Part shown: positions 1 to 11,345 of the stretch, in pieces
Layout of the letters: each line of letters opens with the position of its first letter
How positions within the stretch are numbered: the stretch's first letter is position 1
From: Paramacrobiotus metropolitanus
Taxonomy: Eukaryota > Tardigrada > Eutardigrada > Parachela > Macrobiotidae
Reading direction: 5' to 3'
Assembly: GCF_019649055.1 (NCBI RefSeq)
Contig: NW_026570221.1
Span: 2,418,001 to 2,482,000, forward strand
Length of the DNA: 64,000 bases
Made by a program: the position numbers and the translations under genes
Notes under the pieces: model-generated
The model's database searches: none
The model's input: the letters and a program-made list of their open reading frames with translations, nothing else
Told to the model about the DNA's origin: nothing

Positions 1-711
1 CATGAATATTTGTGGCGAGTGCGTTTATCATGAGTCTAACAACTGCATAACACTATCGTCCTACAATTTTTTTTAATTTCAAAATTTATTAATGTTTTTC
101 GTTCGACAAAGTTTTTTTTCTTGGACTCTTACAATGAAAAGAAACGATGATTATCAAAGCAATTCGCAGAGAACGCATCGTGCCTATTTTATGCCCATTC
201 AAAAGCGTTGCGTTTTCCGTTTTACATTTTTACTATGACCGTTTCCTAAGGTAGTTGGTATTTTTGGATGGCTGCTCTTTTATACAACGCAATATGGAAG
301 TGGGAGAAAGCTAACGAACCGGCTCCTTACAAATATCCGGCGTATATTTAATCTGGATTGCTACGATCCAGGTGCCAGTGGATAGTAGCCGTTCAGATGA
401 AACGTTTACCGGCTCTTTTCATTGCATTTTGTAATTTCATCCCATTACGCTGCAGATCCCATTACGCTGAAAATCTAAACAGGGTGCCACCGAAGAGCAG
501 ACATCAGAATCTCAGATATCACCGCGTGAGTGTTACGGGATCGGCGGAAGCGTAATCGTGGCCAAGAATGAAATACTTAACATTCATTTGAAAGCACACA
601 AGCGTTGCATTATTAATAGTCCATTGCTTGTGTTCTTTGTAATGAATGTTATATGGAATATAACTTTTGACCCTTCCAGAACCGATGGGGTATCAAATAA
701 TAATAATTTTG
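1..711. other. no recognisable gene
   Basis: AT-rich sequence with only short ORFs that show no family resemblance or splice structure. I see no RNA gene and no clear repeat here. Confidence 0.4.
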
Positions 712-1155
712 TCACTGCCAGAGGCCCATGACTGCGCCTGGTGCGTACGGTCCACACAGGACGTACTTGCACTCATTGCTTGCCATATCGCCTCTCTCGC
801 TTGTACGTACGTGTGCTGCTGCACTGCACTCATCCGCTGAAGCGGATATACGCAGCGCATACACTGAGCATACTTGCTCTCTCGTCCCTCTCTCGCAGTA
901 TGACTCAGCGTTCATACGCTCGCGTTGGATAGAGTCCAGTCTGCGCATCATCACACAGCTGATGGCTCACACCACGTGCTTGCCGCCAGTTGCTGCTTTC
1001 ACGCTTTGACAGACGCTCAAGAACCCACTTAGCATTCACTTGCTTGTTAGCCATCAGTGCTTTGTTCTTGCTTTCCTGCTATTACGCAGCTTTGTTCCCC
1101 CTTTATTTGTACAATAAAGCTCCACTCGTGATCTCCTCGTGCTTGTCTGTTACAT
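712..1155 (+). repeat. possible solo LTR or retroelement 3' end
   Basis: A GC-richer island in AT-rich surroundings starts near TGTCACTGCC and ends near CTGTTACA. It contains a polyadenylation-like AATAAAG followed by a GT/CT-rich stretch, as in an LTR R-U5 region. No target duplication was found at the proposed edges and no second copy is present in the window, so both the boundaries and the assignment are tentative. Confidence 0.25.
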
Positions 1156-1159
1156 CACA

Positions 1160-2820
1160 TAGATAATTAATAAATAAATAATTTATAAAAATACAGATAA
1201 ATAATTATTCAAATTCTAAAAGTTTATTAGAAAACTGTTCGGTTTTGCATACTGCCAGACACGTTACTGCACTGTTTTATGGCACCGTATACCAAATGAT
1301 TTGCGCCTGTTTACACTGGACTGATAACCGTTGCTGCACGCAACATCAGGTGGTTGCAAAGCAATGTTTAAAATAGGCTATTACTTTACAGCAAACCAGT
1401 TTAGCAACTGCCGTTTTTTCATTCGCCGGTATATGCCATGTGCGAAAATAAAACACTTCAGACGCCAGTACAAATTCCAGTACAAATTCCAGTACAATCT
1501 ACCGGGCCTAAAATTACTCTGCAGATTTCTCGCTGCAAGCCATGCGCTAAGTTCATAACACTGTCGTAATTAGCCGCGAAAATTGCGGAATGACGTGTAC
1601 AAGAAGTATGAGAAAAACTATGTAAGTAGTTTTAGTTATTTTCATACTTAACCTGCTGACCTTTACTGTGCTTTTACGAAATAACCGCTGTACGGTAATT
1701 ATTAGTCGGGGTCAGTTCAGTGAATCACGGTAACTTTTTTCCTGTTCAAGCATAGCACAGCAAATTCTTTCTCAGCATATGATTGTATGTTAGCAGAAAG
1801 CAGTCCAGTTTTCGTTTTCTTTTATAGTGACCGTACCAGGTACTGTACATAATGGTGGAAAAGTGTTTGGTACATTAGTCATGTCTGTCTATGCAGACTG
1901 TAAAGCCCAGCAGAAGTTTTGCACACATGGTCTGCCATGCGAATAGCCACCGGAAGTAAAGTGTTTGGCAGTTCAAACGTTTAGCTGAGTATTATAGGCA
2001 TACTTAAGTTGACTGTCACAGAAACCAATGCAGCAGAATTACGAGTTATATTAAGAGTACGCGCTCAGTATATAGATATATTGTACAGTGTACATTGATA
2101 AGCGAGCTTTACTAAAATTAATTTAATGTCGTACATGCAATATGTGCATATATTACCCGGCCGTATGTGTATACCGCTGTAGTTATACTTGCTGGACAAT
2201 AAAAATTTTTATTAATACTCCTTATGCAGCAATAATAACTATATGATACAATAGCATAAATTCGAATATACAGAACAATAGGTATACCTAAATAAAGTAT
2301 GTATGCAGCACATTGCTAGTATATGGCACATTTTGTTGTACGGACAATTATCCTGTTGCTGCTCAAATTATTTTTAGACGACCCTGATGTACGATTAGGC
2401 TAAGCGTCCTCAAGGGAAATAACTTTCGACCCGATTACTTTGGGTCTTTGGCTATGGTACTAACCATGTGCTAAGTTGCTAACCCTTTAATGCACTTCCG
2501 TGGGCTAAACTAAACGTGCAGCTGAGTATTTTAATTATCACATAACGCTGTACAAGATGAACCCTGGACCCATACAGTTGGTTAAACCGGTTAAATGTCA
2601 TCGCTGTTCGCTGCCCACTAAATGGCTTGCGGTAAAGACGATAAACGATTCTATCGCTATTCCCGACATCTGCATCATTTAAAATTTTTGTTAAACCTTG
2701 AGCGATGAGAGCTTCCCACAAGAAAACTGTTTATTTTTCGTGTATACTTGATTTTCTTGAACTGTGTGCGAGGCGATGAGAAGTTTTCTGAAGCAGTCTG
2801 AACCCCGGAAAACCTGCAAA
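1160..2820. other. non-coding, nothing recognised
   Basis: AT-rich DNA with scattered short ORFs and no conserved motif, splice-linked ORF series or repeat with a second copy in the window. Confidence 0.4.
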
Positions 2821-2834
2821 AATTAAGCGTGCTT

Positions 2835-3030
2835 TTGCGGCGATGTGTCCGCGACCAGATGTCTTGAGACAAAATGTCGCCAAGTCAAAATGTCTCAGTG
2901 CTAATTGTCCCTAACCAAAGTAAGTGTCCCAGCGTCAAAATGTCCCGCGGCGAAATGTCTCCGCGGCGAAAAGTCGTGCGTCGAATTTAATTGCGGCGAA
3001 ATGTCACACTCCCAAATGTCCGGGTGCGTT
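2835..3030 (+). repeat. irregular array of AAATGTC units
   Basis: About ten units ending in AAATGTC or close variants (AGTGTC, AATTGTC, AAAAGTC) follow each other at roughly 12-22 bp spacing, many preceded by GCGGCG or GTC. Clear units are GTCAAAATGTC and GGCGAAATGTC. The spacing is too uneven for a microsatellite and fits the subterminal repeats of a DNA transposon or a decayed minisatellite. No coding function is apparent. Confidence 0.55.
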
Positions 3031-3498
3031 TTTATTCAATAATCCATTTTTTTCGGAGGTAATTTTTGGGAAATACACACCCCTACAGTTAAGTTATGCA
3101 CTTTGTACTTTTTGAGAATGATTATTGTGTTAGTTTACTCCATGGCAATTTGTTTATTTTATTGTAATTTATTTACTTGCTTTATTATATTTTCTTTACT
3201 GGGTAAAGGAAAACGTTACCAACGCAATTGTTGACAATTTTTGCCTGCGTTAATCATTTTCTCGACGGACAAAATAAAATTCTCTAGATCCGGTTTCGTG
3301 CATGCTGGCACACCATATCATTTCTTTTTCACGCATGCTCATTAGCATGCTCAAAATCGAACCCATGCCGCATGCTTAATAGGGAGCTCTTCAGAGCGAT
3401 ATTGGAATCAGATCGTCAATTAGTTCTTGACTGTTCAATTAGTTCTGCATGCTGATTTCCAAGTACGTAGTTGCATTTCTTGCGAATATCTTGTGTGG
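3031..3498. other. non-coding, nothing recognised
   Basis: AT-rich sequence upstream of the putative gene that follows. No promoter element can be identified with confidence. Confidence 0.35.
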
Positions 3499-4799
3499 AT
3501 GATGGGTTCCGTAAAGTCGTTGGGTTTGTGTGACGCATGCGAGCGCAAAGTGCATGAGAGAACAGGTGAGATGAGAAACCAAATTAAGGGGGAACTTGCT
3601 GTGTTTTCAACGGTTCGCTGTGTGCTGTGAATAAGTGGAAATCTGATCTGCTTTTTTGGCAGCCTGCTTACAGAAAGTCCTAATGTTTTCCCCGCATCCG
3701 TGTGTTTGTTGGGCTCACCCGGACCACCACCGAGCCTACCACACCCAGTCCCAATCCGGCCACCATTCCCCGGATGATCCGTTGCACTTCTCCCACCACT
3801 CGTCGCCCTCTAACGGCACTGGAATTGCAACGCACAGCACCGGTCCGATGTCGCAAGCGGTGGTGTCCTCCACGACGCCATCGCGCTCCCTCAAACAGGA
3901 GACCGACGGGAATTTCGTCATGGTGAAGCAGGAGCCGCATATGGAACTTCCACCACGCCGCCGTCGGTGTGGCAAACGGGAGCTGTGGGCAAACGGATAA
4001 AGTCGGCGACACCAAGACGGTGCTGCTGTCGGCCGCCCAAGCAGGTCACTACCAAACTCCCGTTCCCGCGCCCATGGTTTATGGTTACGGGTTTGGGAGC
4101 CCGACTAATGGATTTTTTAGGGATCGGACGGAGCAGATGATTGGGGAAAGGCACCGGCAGGCCTGTGGTTTTGCGGGGAACACTGTCAATCATACCGTGG
4201 CGGAACGTAGACCCATGGGGATCTGCCGTGTCCGGATAGTGGACTCGGCGACGCACTGGCATCCAGAGAGCACGCCGTTCAACAGGTAAAAACTGCCTGG
4301 AGTAGTATTTTGTTTATTATTATTTTCCAAAAAGAGTAGCCAGTTCCTGCAGACAGAGATTTCTTACGATCAGAAACGGCGCATGACAGCATAGTGATTT
4401 GTTTGATGTAGTTGTCCGAATTCCCGCAGCCAGGCTTTATTCAAACGTCCGACTCGTACGTGCTTTGTTTTGGCGATGTTATGACCACAAACACCGTGCC
4501 GCCAGATCCAGAGTCAACACCCGACGCTTTCGGGGAAAGGGAATTCCAGCTGCTCAAAAAGGAAGAGACAGAGTCTGATGCGGAGCCGGTCGACGGGAAC
4601 CAAGAGGCATTAATTGACTTGGCCAAGGCCTTCAAACGGGCACGAAGCTACAGGGCCAAGAAGCGGAAACGAGCTGTGGTTAGTTTGTTAGTTAGCAGGA
4701 TTACGTAGATAAATGTACCAATCCTAAAACAGACCTTTAACTGCATCTGGTTTCAGGGTCAAATGATTAAACCGTGTCCTATTTGTGGGCACCCTAAGG
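3499..4799 (+). pseudogene. multi-exon gene of unknown family, reading frame broken
   Basis: Four exon-like segments can be seen. The first (3499-3565) ends at a GTGAGA donor and joins in phase to an acceptor at 3662. The second (3663-4285) is rich in His, Ser, Pro and contains a VKQEP motif typical of SUMO sites in transcription factors. The third (4412-4681) is acidic and ends in a basic KKRKR cluster. The fourth (about 4758-4799) carries CPICG followed by a stop. Inside the second segment the apparent coding frame changes near 3945-3985, and the second and third segments do not join in phase. This is either a decayed gene or one hit by assembly indels. The composition suggests a nuclear regulatory protein, but no DNA-binding domain is complete and no symbol is justified. 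Confidence 0.4.
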
Positions 4800-5579
4800 A
4801 CGTTCGCTAATGGAAGTAACTCATCCGCCGTAACCACCCACAGATCCAACAGGATTCTCGAGATGTAACATATATTAATTTTTCTGTTTTTTTGCGGAAT
4901 GCAACACAGCATGTTTAATTGTGTGTTCGGTCAGGGTCATTTGTTGCTTTTTTTCTATGAAGTGTAATTAACGTTCTCGCTGTGTTCAACGAACGACATC
5001 TCGTCTTATTGGTGCTGCTTTCGACCTCAACTGCGAATTAATTTTACTTTACCCTTCCAATGGGCAACAGCAAGCAGCATCCAAGTTAGATCTTACGGCG
5101 GTTTCGGTGCTAACAAGTCAATGCTTTGACCTTAAGTTAATTTAAAATCGACAGTTAGATGCTGTGTGTGGTCCCTTCGGAAATTTAAACAGTATACAAA
5201 CATACTGTACGTAATCGCATGCTAACCGGAATCAGTTAATTTAAGATACACTGGTTGGCATAAACATCACACGATGTAATTATTATGATAAGGCATGTAG
5301 TATACCGCAAATCGAATCGCTGGATACCGTATTTAAAAGGTTAGCAGGTATGACCATGAGTTGAATTTACGCTTTTAATTCATTGGTTCTGATGTTATCA
5401 CAGCAAAAATTACAAAATCGTTATCACAGCAAAAATCATTAGCCAGTATCGAAGGGGACCTGCCAAAACTAATTTCTCTCCCAAGACATCCAAACCGACA
5501 GTCAACCCAGTCACGTTGACAACATCAAATCCCGCCGCGGTAAGTACGTCAACAAACAGGGTTTCGGTGATTTGCGCAG
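4800..5579. other. intergenic, no clear gene
   Basis: AT-rich up to about 5400. From 5410 to 5579 the minus strand stays open in the frame used by the first part of the PP-loop gene, but the protein implied there shows no recognisable motif, so it is not annotated as coding. Confidence 0.3.
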
Positions 5580-6546
5580 TTACGTCATCAACCAGATTCT
5601 TACCAGAATATTCGGTCCGCAGAGCGCCGAATGCGTCGCTAACAATTCTGAATAAACGGATCCGAACATTTTGGCATACGATGGAGCCATTTCGGCTTTG
5701 CACTGTTTCTGTTCACCAAAAAGGTGGCTTTCTACTAAACGCACACGCTGACATTTGGTGCACTCTCCACAGGCTGGCAGCTGGGGATTCTCTTGCCATT
5801 ACGAACAAAAAGTCCGACAGCGCTTCCTTACCGTGCCACTGCCCTAGCAAGCGATACACGCCGAACGATGTCAAATAAGCGATCGATGACACAATCCGGA
5901 AAACCGTCAGTCCAACGGACTGCGCAAAGGTCATCAAGTGGTGCAGGCTGGCAAGGGTTTCAAAAGGTACAAAATCCGGCGCTCCATCATTGTGGTAGTG
6001 CAGCACTTCCCATGGTAATCCCAAAGCGACCGTTGCCTGTTTTCCGTTTTGTTGTGACGTATACGGTAATAATATCGCGTGGATGTCGTCTTCTTGGTGC
6101 TCAAAGTTCTTGTAAACCGGTTTCCGACCGGAAGGAGAAATGAGTTCGAAGAGTCGCTCATTTCGTACCTCTTTTCGAACGCGACCATCGGGTGCCATGT
6201 CATTGTCGTCGTAAGCAACCATAAATTTCATCACGTCTACACCCGCTTTCTCCATGATTTCCAGCCATAACGTCGAATCCTTCCCCCCAGAAAATCCAAG
6301 ATAGTACTGAGTGGGATTAAGTTTAACATCGGAGTCGGTTGCCGTCGGTGTTGCCTCCTTCGCAAAAGTAAGCTTCCCTTTTTTCATACCATATAATCGC
6401 TCGTAAACAGACGTGGCCAGATGGAACGAACCTTCGACATACGCTTCCAGAGCTGTCACCTCTTTATGGCTGCCCGAAAGTTCAACATTTAACGTGGATG
6501 CGAAGCATAAGTCAACGGCAGCCCATGCTAGCAAGGCGCCCTTCAT
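5580..6546 (-). pseudogene. PP-loop ATP-dependent protein with one frame break
   Basis: The first 250 or so codons run from the ATG at 6546 and contain YYLGFSGGKDSTLW, with SGGKDS at residues 86-91. This is the signature of the PP-loop (adenine nucleotide alpha-hydrolase) superfamily, which activates substrates by adenylation. The open frame stops at 5713, but the other frame from about 5800 carries PACGECTKCQR, a Cys-rich motif usual near the C-terminus of such proteins, and runs on to a stop at 5580. A change by two bases in a short AG run near 5800 would account for the switch. There is no intron in the first 700 bases. It lies 96 bp downstream of the PLP-enzyme gene on the same strand. 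The intronless, close-packed arrangement suggests bacterial origin, but that is inference. The substrate is unknown. Whether the break is real or an assembly error cannot be told here. Confidence 0.7.
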
Positions 6547-6642
6547 TAGTATTCTCCCAAGGTCATTTAACGATTCAGATTTTTCGTAAATACACTCTGC
6601 GATGTCTCCCCACCAGACACTGCGATGACCTTTTCCGAACCT

Positions 6643-7830
6643 TCACCGGAAACCGAAATTAACTTTAACGGACAGTGAACTGGAAGATCCGTAATTAATA
6701 TTGTCTTGGTTATCACGCTTTTTTCGTAGTTCTTGATGTTTACGCAGTACACCCAACGTTTTCGCCAACAGTACGGGATTTGTCAGACGCGAAAATTCCG
6801 GACACTGGTCACACAAACCACTCCCATAGGCTAAAGACGTATCGCCCAGTACGCACCCGATACGCGATCCTGAAACCAAACCATATCGACTGATGTAGGA
6901 ATGGATTCCGCTGAGAACCGCACCAGCGGATGCTCCCACAAACAGTCCCTCTTTTTCCCGAGCTAGTCGCGAGAACTCAAACGCAGATTCCCCGCTGACT
7001 TCGATCACCATATCCACCAGCGCCAAATCCGCCGTGTCCGGGATAAAATTATCGGAGATCGTGCTCACTGGGTGGTCTCTCCACACGGGGACACCGCCAT
7101 CATGCGACACTTTAATAATCCCACCTTCGACGTCAATTAACACGATCCACGTGGTCGAACTGTGCTCCAGTAAGTAGCGGCTCACACCGGAGAAGGTACC
7201 TCCGGTGCCCATAATGCTGAAAAAAATATCCATCTTCCCGTTCATCTGTTGCAACAACTCGGGCCCGGTGGACGTGTAGTGCGCTGTCGGGTTCAGCGGG
7301 TCCTGGAACTGATCGACGACATATGCGTTCGGGATCGTCTGGCCCATCACACGGGCCGTGTGCACGTATCCACCGGGTTCGTTTGAATTCTGGCTCCCGT
7401 CACAGATGACGACTTCGCCGCAGACACGGCGCAGTAGATCCTGTTTGGCTGGGGAGGTATCGCTTGCCATTACGACAATAACACGATAGCCGAACAGTCG
7501 ACCGTATGTGGCGACGGATAAGCCGAAGTTTCCGCTGGCTGGGACTATTAACAGTCCGCCAGGAGTGACTAGGTTCCTTTCTACGATGTTCTTAACGATT
7601 TGTAGTGCAGGGCGATCCTTAACGCTTAAGAGGGGATTCAGGTATTCCAATTTGGCGATGACGTGGTGAGACGGGAACATACGTTGCAGGCGGAGTGCCG
7701 GTGTCCGACCCACTAGATCGGTTGCAGTTTCCGCAACGAACAGTGGTGGCTCGCTGTTAAAAAACTTGTCATAGCGCGGAAATTCGGCATTCATAAGCGC
7801 ATGATCGACAATGCAGGTCTGATTCTCCAT
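6643..7830 (-). CDS. cysteine synthase / CBS-like PLP-dependent enzyme
   Basis: This intact intronless ORF of 395 codons belongs to the fold-type II PLP enzymes (O-acetylserine sulfhydrylase, cystathionine beta-synthase, SbnA). Visible hallmarks are the PLP lysine in NPLLSVKDR (Lys71), the substrate loop ASGNFG (99-103), the DQFQDPLN...AHYTSTGPE block (173-190), the phosphate-binding GTGGTFSG (208-215) and GASAGA near residues 299-304. Family members catalyse beta-replacement on serine derivatives to make cysteine, cystathionine or diaminopropionate. The N-terminal 40 and C-terminal 50 residues exceed the bacterial core and lack a haem or CBS-pair domain. The ATG at 7830 precedes the conserved core. 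The next gene downstream on the same strand is the PP-loop protein, suggesting a joint pathway. The exact reaction cannot be assigned. Confidence 0.88.
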   Translation of the reverse strand: MENQTCIVDHALMNAEFPRYDKFFNSEPPLFVAETATDLVGRTPALRLQRMFPSHHVIAKLEYLNPLLSVKDRPALQIVKNIVERNLVTPGGLLIVPASGNFGLSVATYGRLFGYRVIVVMASDTSPAKQDLLRRVCGEVVICDGSQNSNEPGGYVHTARVMGQTIPNAYVVDQFQDPLNPTAHYTSTGPELLQQMNGKMDIFFSIMGTGGTFSGVSRYLLEHSSTTWIVLIDVEGGIIKVSHDGGVPVWRDHPVSTISDNFIPDTADLALVDMVIEVSGESAFEFSRLAREKEGLFVGASAGAVLSGIHSYISRYGLVSGSRIGCVLGDTSLAYGSGLCDQCPEFSRLTNPVLLAKTLGVLRKHQELRKKRDNQDNINYGSSSSLSVKVNFGFR

Positions 7831-8717
7831 TTCTTACAACTTGTAGAAAAAAGTCTGGCAAAAACCAGGCAGAAAAAATACAAAATTTTTACTTTTACAG
7901 GTTAGCGAATAACATTCGCATCAAGAAGAATACTTTAGTGAAAGGGCGGTTTAAACACTGGCAAGCGGATATCGAACAACCTTTTAACAAATGCAATTTT
8001 AATTTTTCCGCTTTAGGAAACATGTTTATTCAGATTTGTTTGTTTGCTTTTATACCTGTTTGGATCGATAATGATAACAGCCATTATTGTGATTACGGAA
8101 TGTTGTGCGAAACTGACGGTACTTATCGGTCGTGCATTATTTGGCCTTGTAAACGTAGAATAATGGTCAAGAATTCTATCAGATTTTGTTAAAATCACGG
8201 GTATCTCCACGTTCTATGTACATCCTTACCGATCCTAGTGAACTTTGCTCTGCTGATCATACGTTTTATAACTTAAGCGAAAGATTTAACATTTTTACAA
8301 GAATTATAGTCTGTATCCGTCAACACAGGAAACGGTATGCACGATTTTCTATCTAACCCGGAAACGCATATTTCAGGAACAGAAACGTCGCTTTCCTATC
8401 CTGACTTGCCGCTTAATCACGGTGCAAGCGTGGAAAATTTGCACTAATTTACAGATCATCATACCGTTTAAGCACTAAGCAGCACTGATACTGTTTTATT
8501 CCGGTCCGTTTTATCGGGCTTTAACTGAGTCTGATGTCATGATCGAAACTTCGGAACTGCAATAAATCAGTAACTCATTATTCGCTCAAGATGAACCACA
8601 GCTGGCTCGTAGCGCAATCATTTTATCCCGGTTAACATACGGTTAATTGCTATCAAGTAATCAACAAGTTATTCCCACGATGGTGGTGCATAAAAGCCCG
8701 CAGTCAAAGCAGTTAAG
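7831..8717. other. intergenic, nothing recognised
   Basis: This holds the region upstream of the PLP-enzyme gene. There are short ORFs only, with no TATA box or other element I can defend. Confidence 0.35.
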
Positions 8718-9394
8718 GACAATGACCCGGTACATGGTGTCAAAAATACACTAAAACTTTGGCTTGCGCGCACTCCAATTCACTTTTTGGAATACTTTAT
8801 GTCATTTTAAAGCTAAATAATCTGTATACATTGTTCTGAAAACCGTTTGCGCGCGCAACATCCCGCTGCTGAGTTATGGCGTACAAAAATGGACGAAATA
8901 TTTAAATGCATTGTTGTGTACTAAAAGTCTGGTTGTTACCCAAACTCTTCGAAACTTTGCTGTAAGAGACACATGGCCATGATATCGAAAGTAAACCAAT
9001 TCCAGATCCATAGCATTTTCTTCTCATTTTAAAATTGATTTCAAAAATTTTAAGATTCAATTTAGAATTATGGGAAAGTGCCATGAATTCCATTCTGAAA
9101 CTGGTTAAGATTCGACTTCATGGCCATGTTTCTTTTGCAGCAAAGTTTCAAGAAGATCGGGTAATAACCAGACTTTTGGTACACAACAATTCATTTAAAC
9201 TTTTCACCCATTTTAATACGCCATATCTCGGCAACCGAATGTTGTGCGCGCAAACCGTTTTCAGAACGATGCATACAAATCATTTAGCTTTAGACCAGCA
9301 TAAAAAATTATAAACAAGTCATTCGGAGTGCGCGAAAAGCGAAAGTCTTAGTGTATGTATCCCATTTTTGACGCTATGTACCGGGCTATTGTCA
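8718..9394. repeat. long inverted repeat (foldback/MITE-like), about 677 bp
   Basis: The left arm (from 8718 to about 9040) is an imperfect reverse complement of the right arm (about 9060-9394). Matching landmarks include CCCGGTACAT with its complement at the outer ends, GCGCGCGCAAC with GTTGTGCGCGC, and the inner CATGGCCATG palindrome region in both arms. The two arms meet with almost no spacer. A third, single-arm copy of the outer part lies at 44,993-45,150. No transposase ORF is present; the two short ORFs inside are mirror images of one another. It is most likely a non-autonomous DNA element; the superfamily is unknown. Confidence 0.75.
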
Positions 9395-9763
9395 TTAACC
9401 GGTGATTGTATTTTGCCGTTCATACGATGTAGGGCAAGAGAGAACTGAGAACACTTCGCCTGGTGGGCCGACATGAGTAACGACTTAATTAGGTGTCCGG
9501 GATAGTCCAAACAAAATCGATGGTTTTTTATTTTTTAAAATTTTAACCATCAAGTAGTGTTTGCTTGCTTTTTTTGTTATTTGGGAGGCTGTACAAATAA
9601 AAGTTTTTATGGAGTTTGTTAAAAGCATACGCATAACAGCAGTCTCGTTTCGTGAGTACGATTTTTTATTCGGACAACTGGCGCGCTAATCACACCAACT
9701 GCGTGGTACTCGTATTGCAGTAATTGCAATAACTGCGCAACATTTTGCGGTTTGCTAGAGCTT
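9395..9763. other. non-coding, nothing recognised
   Basis: AT-rich DNA between two inverted repeats. No gene or RNA is visible. Confidence 0.35.
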
Positions 9764-9909
9764 ACTGTAGCCGCGCGATGAGTTTGCACCACAGAGTCTG
9801 GTAAACGGGAATCATCGCAAACGCTGCAGCACACTCTGCATATAGCGTATGCAGGGGGTAGACTGCGGCCGGATCTGATAGTGGTGCAAACTCATCGCGC
9901 GGCTACAGT
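9764..9909. repeat. perfect 29-bp inverted repeat around 88 bp
   Basis: Bases 9764-9792 (starting ACTGTAGCCGCGCGATGAG) are exactly complementary to 9881-9909. Perfect arms of this length are unlikely by chance and suggest a small foldback element or a hairpin-forming transcript. No target duplication is obvious at the edges. Confidence 0.8.
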
Positions 9910-10064
9910 ACACAACAACCAGGACGCAGCTCAAAAAGAAATCTAAAGTTTTCAAGAAACTAATTGTTTGAATAAAAGAAATGCACCAATGCGCAGCTCA
10001 CGCTACATCATTACGATAGTTCGACTTGAAGCTGAAGAGTTGGGAAAAGAACAAGACGCGTTGG

Positions 10065-10106
10065 ATCCATCGACGGAGCTAATAAGGCATAGCTCCGTCG
10101 ATGGAT
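10065..10106. repeat. perfect 16-bp hairpin, 10-nt loop
   Basis: ATCCATCGACGGAGCT at 10065-10080 is followed after ten bases by its exact reverse complement at 10091-10106. No T-run follows, so this is not a bacterial-type terminator. Its function is unknown. Confidence 0.75.
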
Positions 10107-11169
10107 TCAGTGTCTCATTTCTCTGCGTCGAAAGCAATGTACCGAACCCTTTCCGATACGGGCAATAGTGTTTCTGAAAGTGCATTTATGAATAGAATTA
10201 TGACGACAGAAAGAAAAAGGATATAAACAAAAGAGACGAACATGTTATATAATATGTTTCATGTTATACGAATATGTTATATAATTATACAATACATTAC
10301 ACACCTAAAACACCAACGCAGATCGCGTATACCATGGTTAGTTTTTCCCGAAATTTGAAAACCTGCTACTTAATAACGCAGTAACTGTTAATCCCTGCTA
10401 TCATGACTTAATTCTTTTCAGCTTCGTAGATTCGTTTTAGCTGAAACCGCGACGAAAAGTACGTACTGGCAAATAATTTGCAATAAAACGGAATTATACA
10501 CCTTTGTTCAACGCAATAATTATGGATCAACACGTAAATCGGTACTCGTTCTATCTCTGCACGTTACATAATCCGATACCGCGATCGGCTTGGAAATGAT
10601 TTCTTGTCACGTATCGTACATTGAATGAATTTCAGGCTGTGAACGTATGTAGTAAACAGTGCAACTTCCGGTGGTAGCGACAAAACACCGACTACCAGTC
10701 TACCCCGCGGTTGACAGTTTATTCCAGCAATATCAAACAGGAAATTCCTGTACACTTTAAACCAACCTATCAAAACTATCCGGAAACGGCCACACCCGAT
10801 GAGTAAAATCTCGTGGATCAGTCAACAGTGTCTCCTTACTGACGCTTTCCTCTCCTCTCTCTCCCTCGCTCTCCGAGGAGCACAATTGTCAGTATAGAAA
10901 AAGTAGTACTAACGAATGTAGCCGATAGTTTTGACAGGCTAAACAATATCGCTGTGACAAGAAATGCTGTATTTATTGCTATTAGAATATGAAAGTGTAT
11001 AATTGAACATACATAATAATAACTGTATACGATAAAATAGAGGCTAGGTAGGAATCCCATACCCATAATTCTCCTCATACCGATAAAATTCATGACTATT
11101 CCCATACTCATATTTCGTTGTCCAAAGCAACAATATTATTATACAAAATATTGAAAAAACGCTGTTGAA
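10107..11169. other. non-coding, nothing recognised
   Basis: AT-rich sequence containing TATAT-rich stretches. Short ORFs show no splice-linked structure. Confidence 0.35.
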
Positions 11170-11345
11170 TGTATCCCACGTTTTGGGAAGTGAACGCACT
11201 GTCTACGTGCGCATTTTTTTGCATATTTCTTTTCTAATCCCGCAAGTTTGCACTTGCGGAGTGTATAATCGCGAGATGGGGTGTGAAGAAAAAGCATTTA
11301 TTGCGCTGAGAGTGATTCATGATCACCGTTCGATCATTTCTGTAT
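11170..11345 (+). repeat. dispersed repeat, copy 1 of 2
   Basis: This stretch aligns with 12,660-12,825 through shared blocks such as GTGCGCATT, CCGCAAGTTT, GAGTGT and GATGGGGTG, with many substitutions between them. It is an old non-coding interspersed repeat with no visible termini. Confidence 0.55.

Noticed and set aside
728-1009. Protein-coding ORFs on both strands
   Set aside because: Overlapping open frames in a GC-richer island with no motif; better explained as an LTR-like segment.
5410-5703. Separate 97-codon gene after the PP-loop gene
   Set aside because: It starts with GTG, overlaps the Cys-motif frame of the PP-loop gene and shows no motif of its own.
8902-9313. Two protein genes on opposite strands
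   Set aside because: They are mirror images caused by the inverted repeat and have no coding signature.
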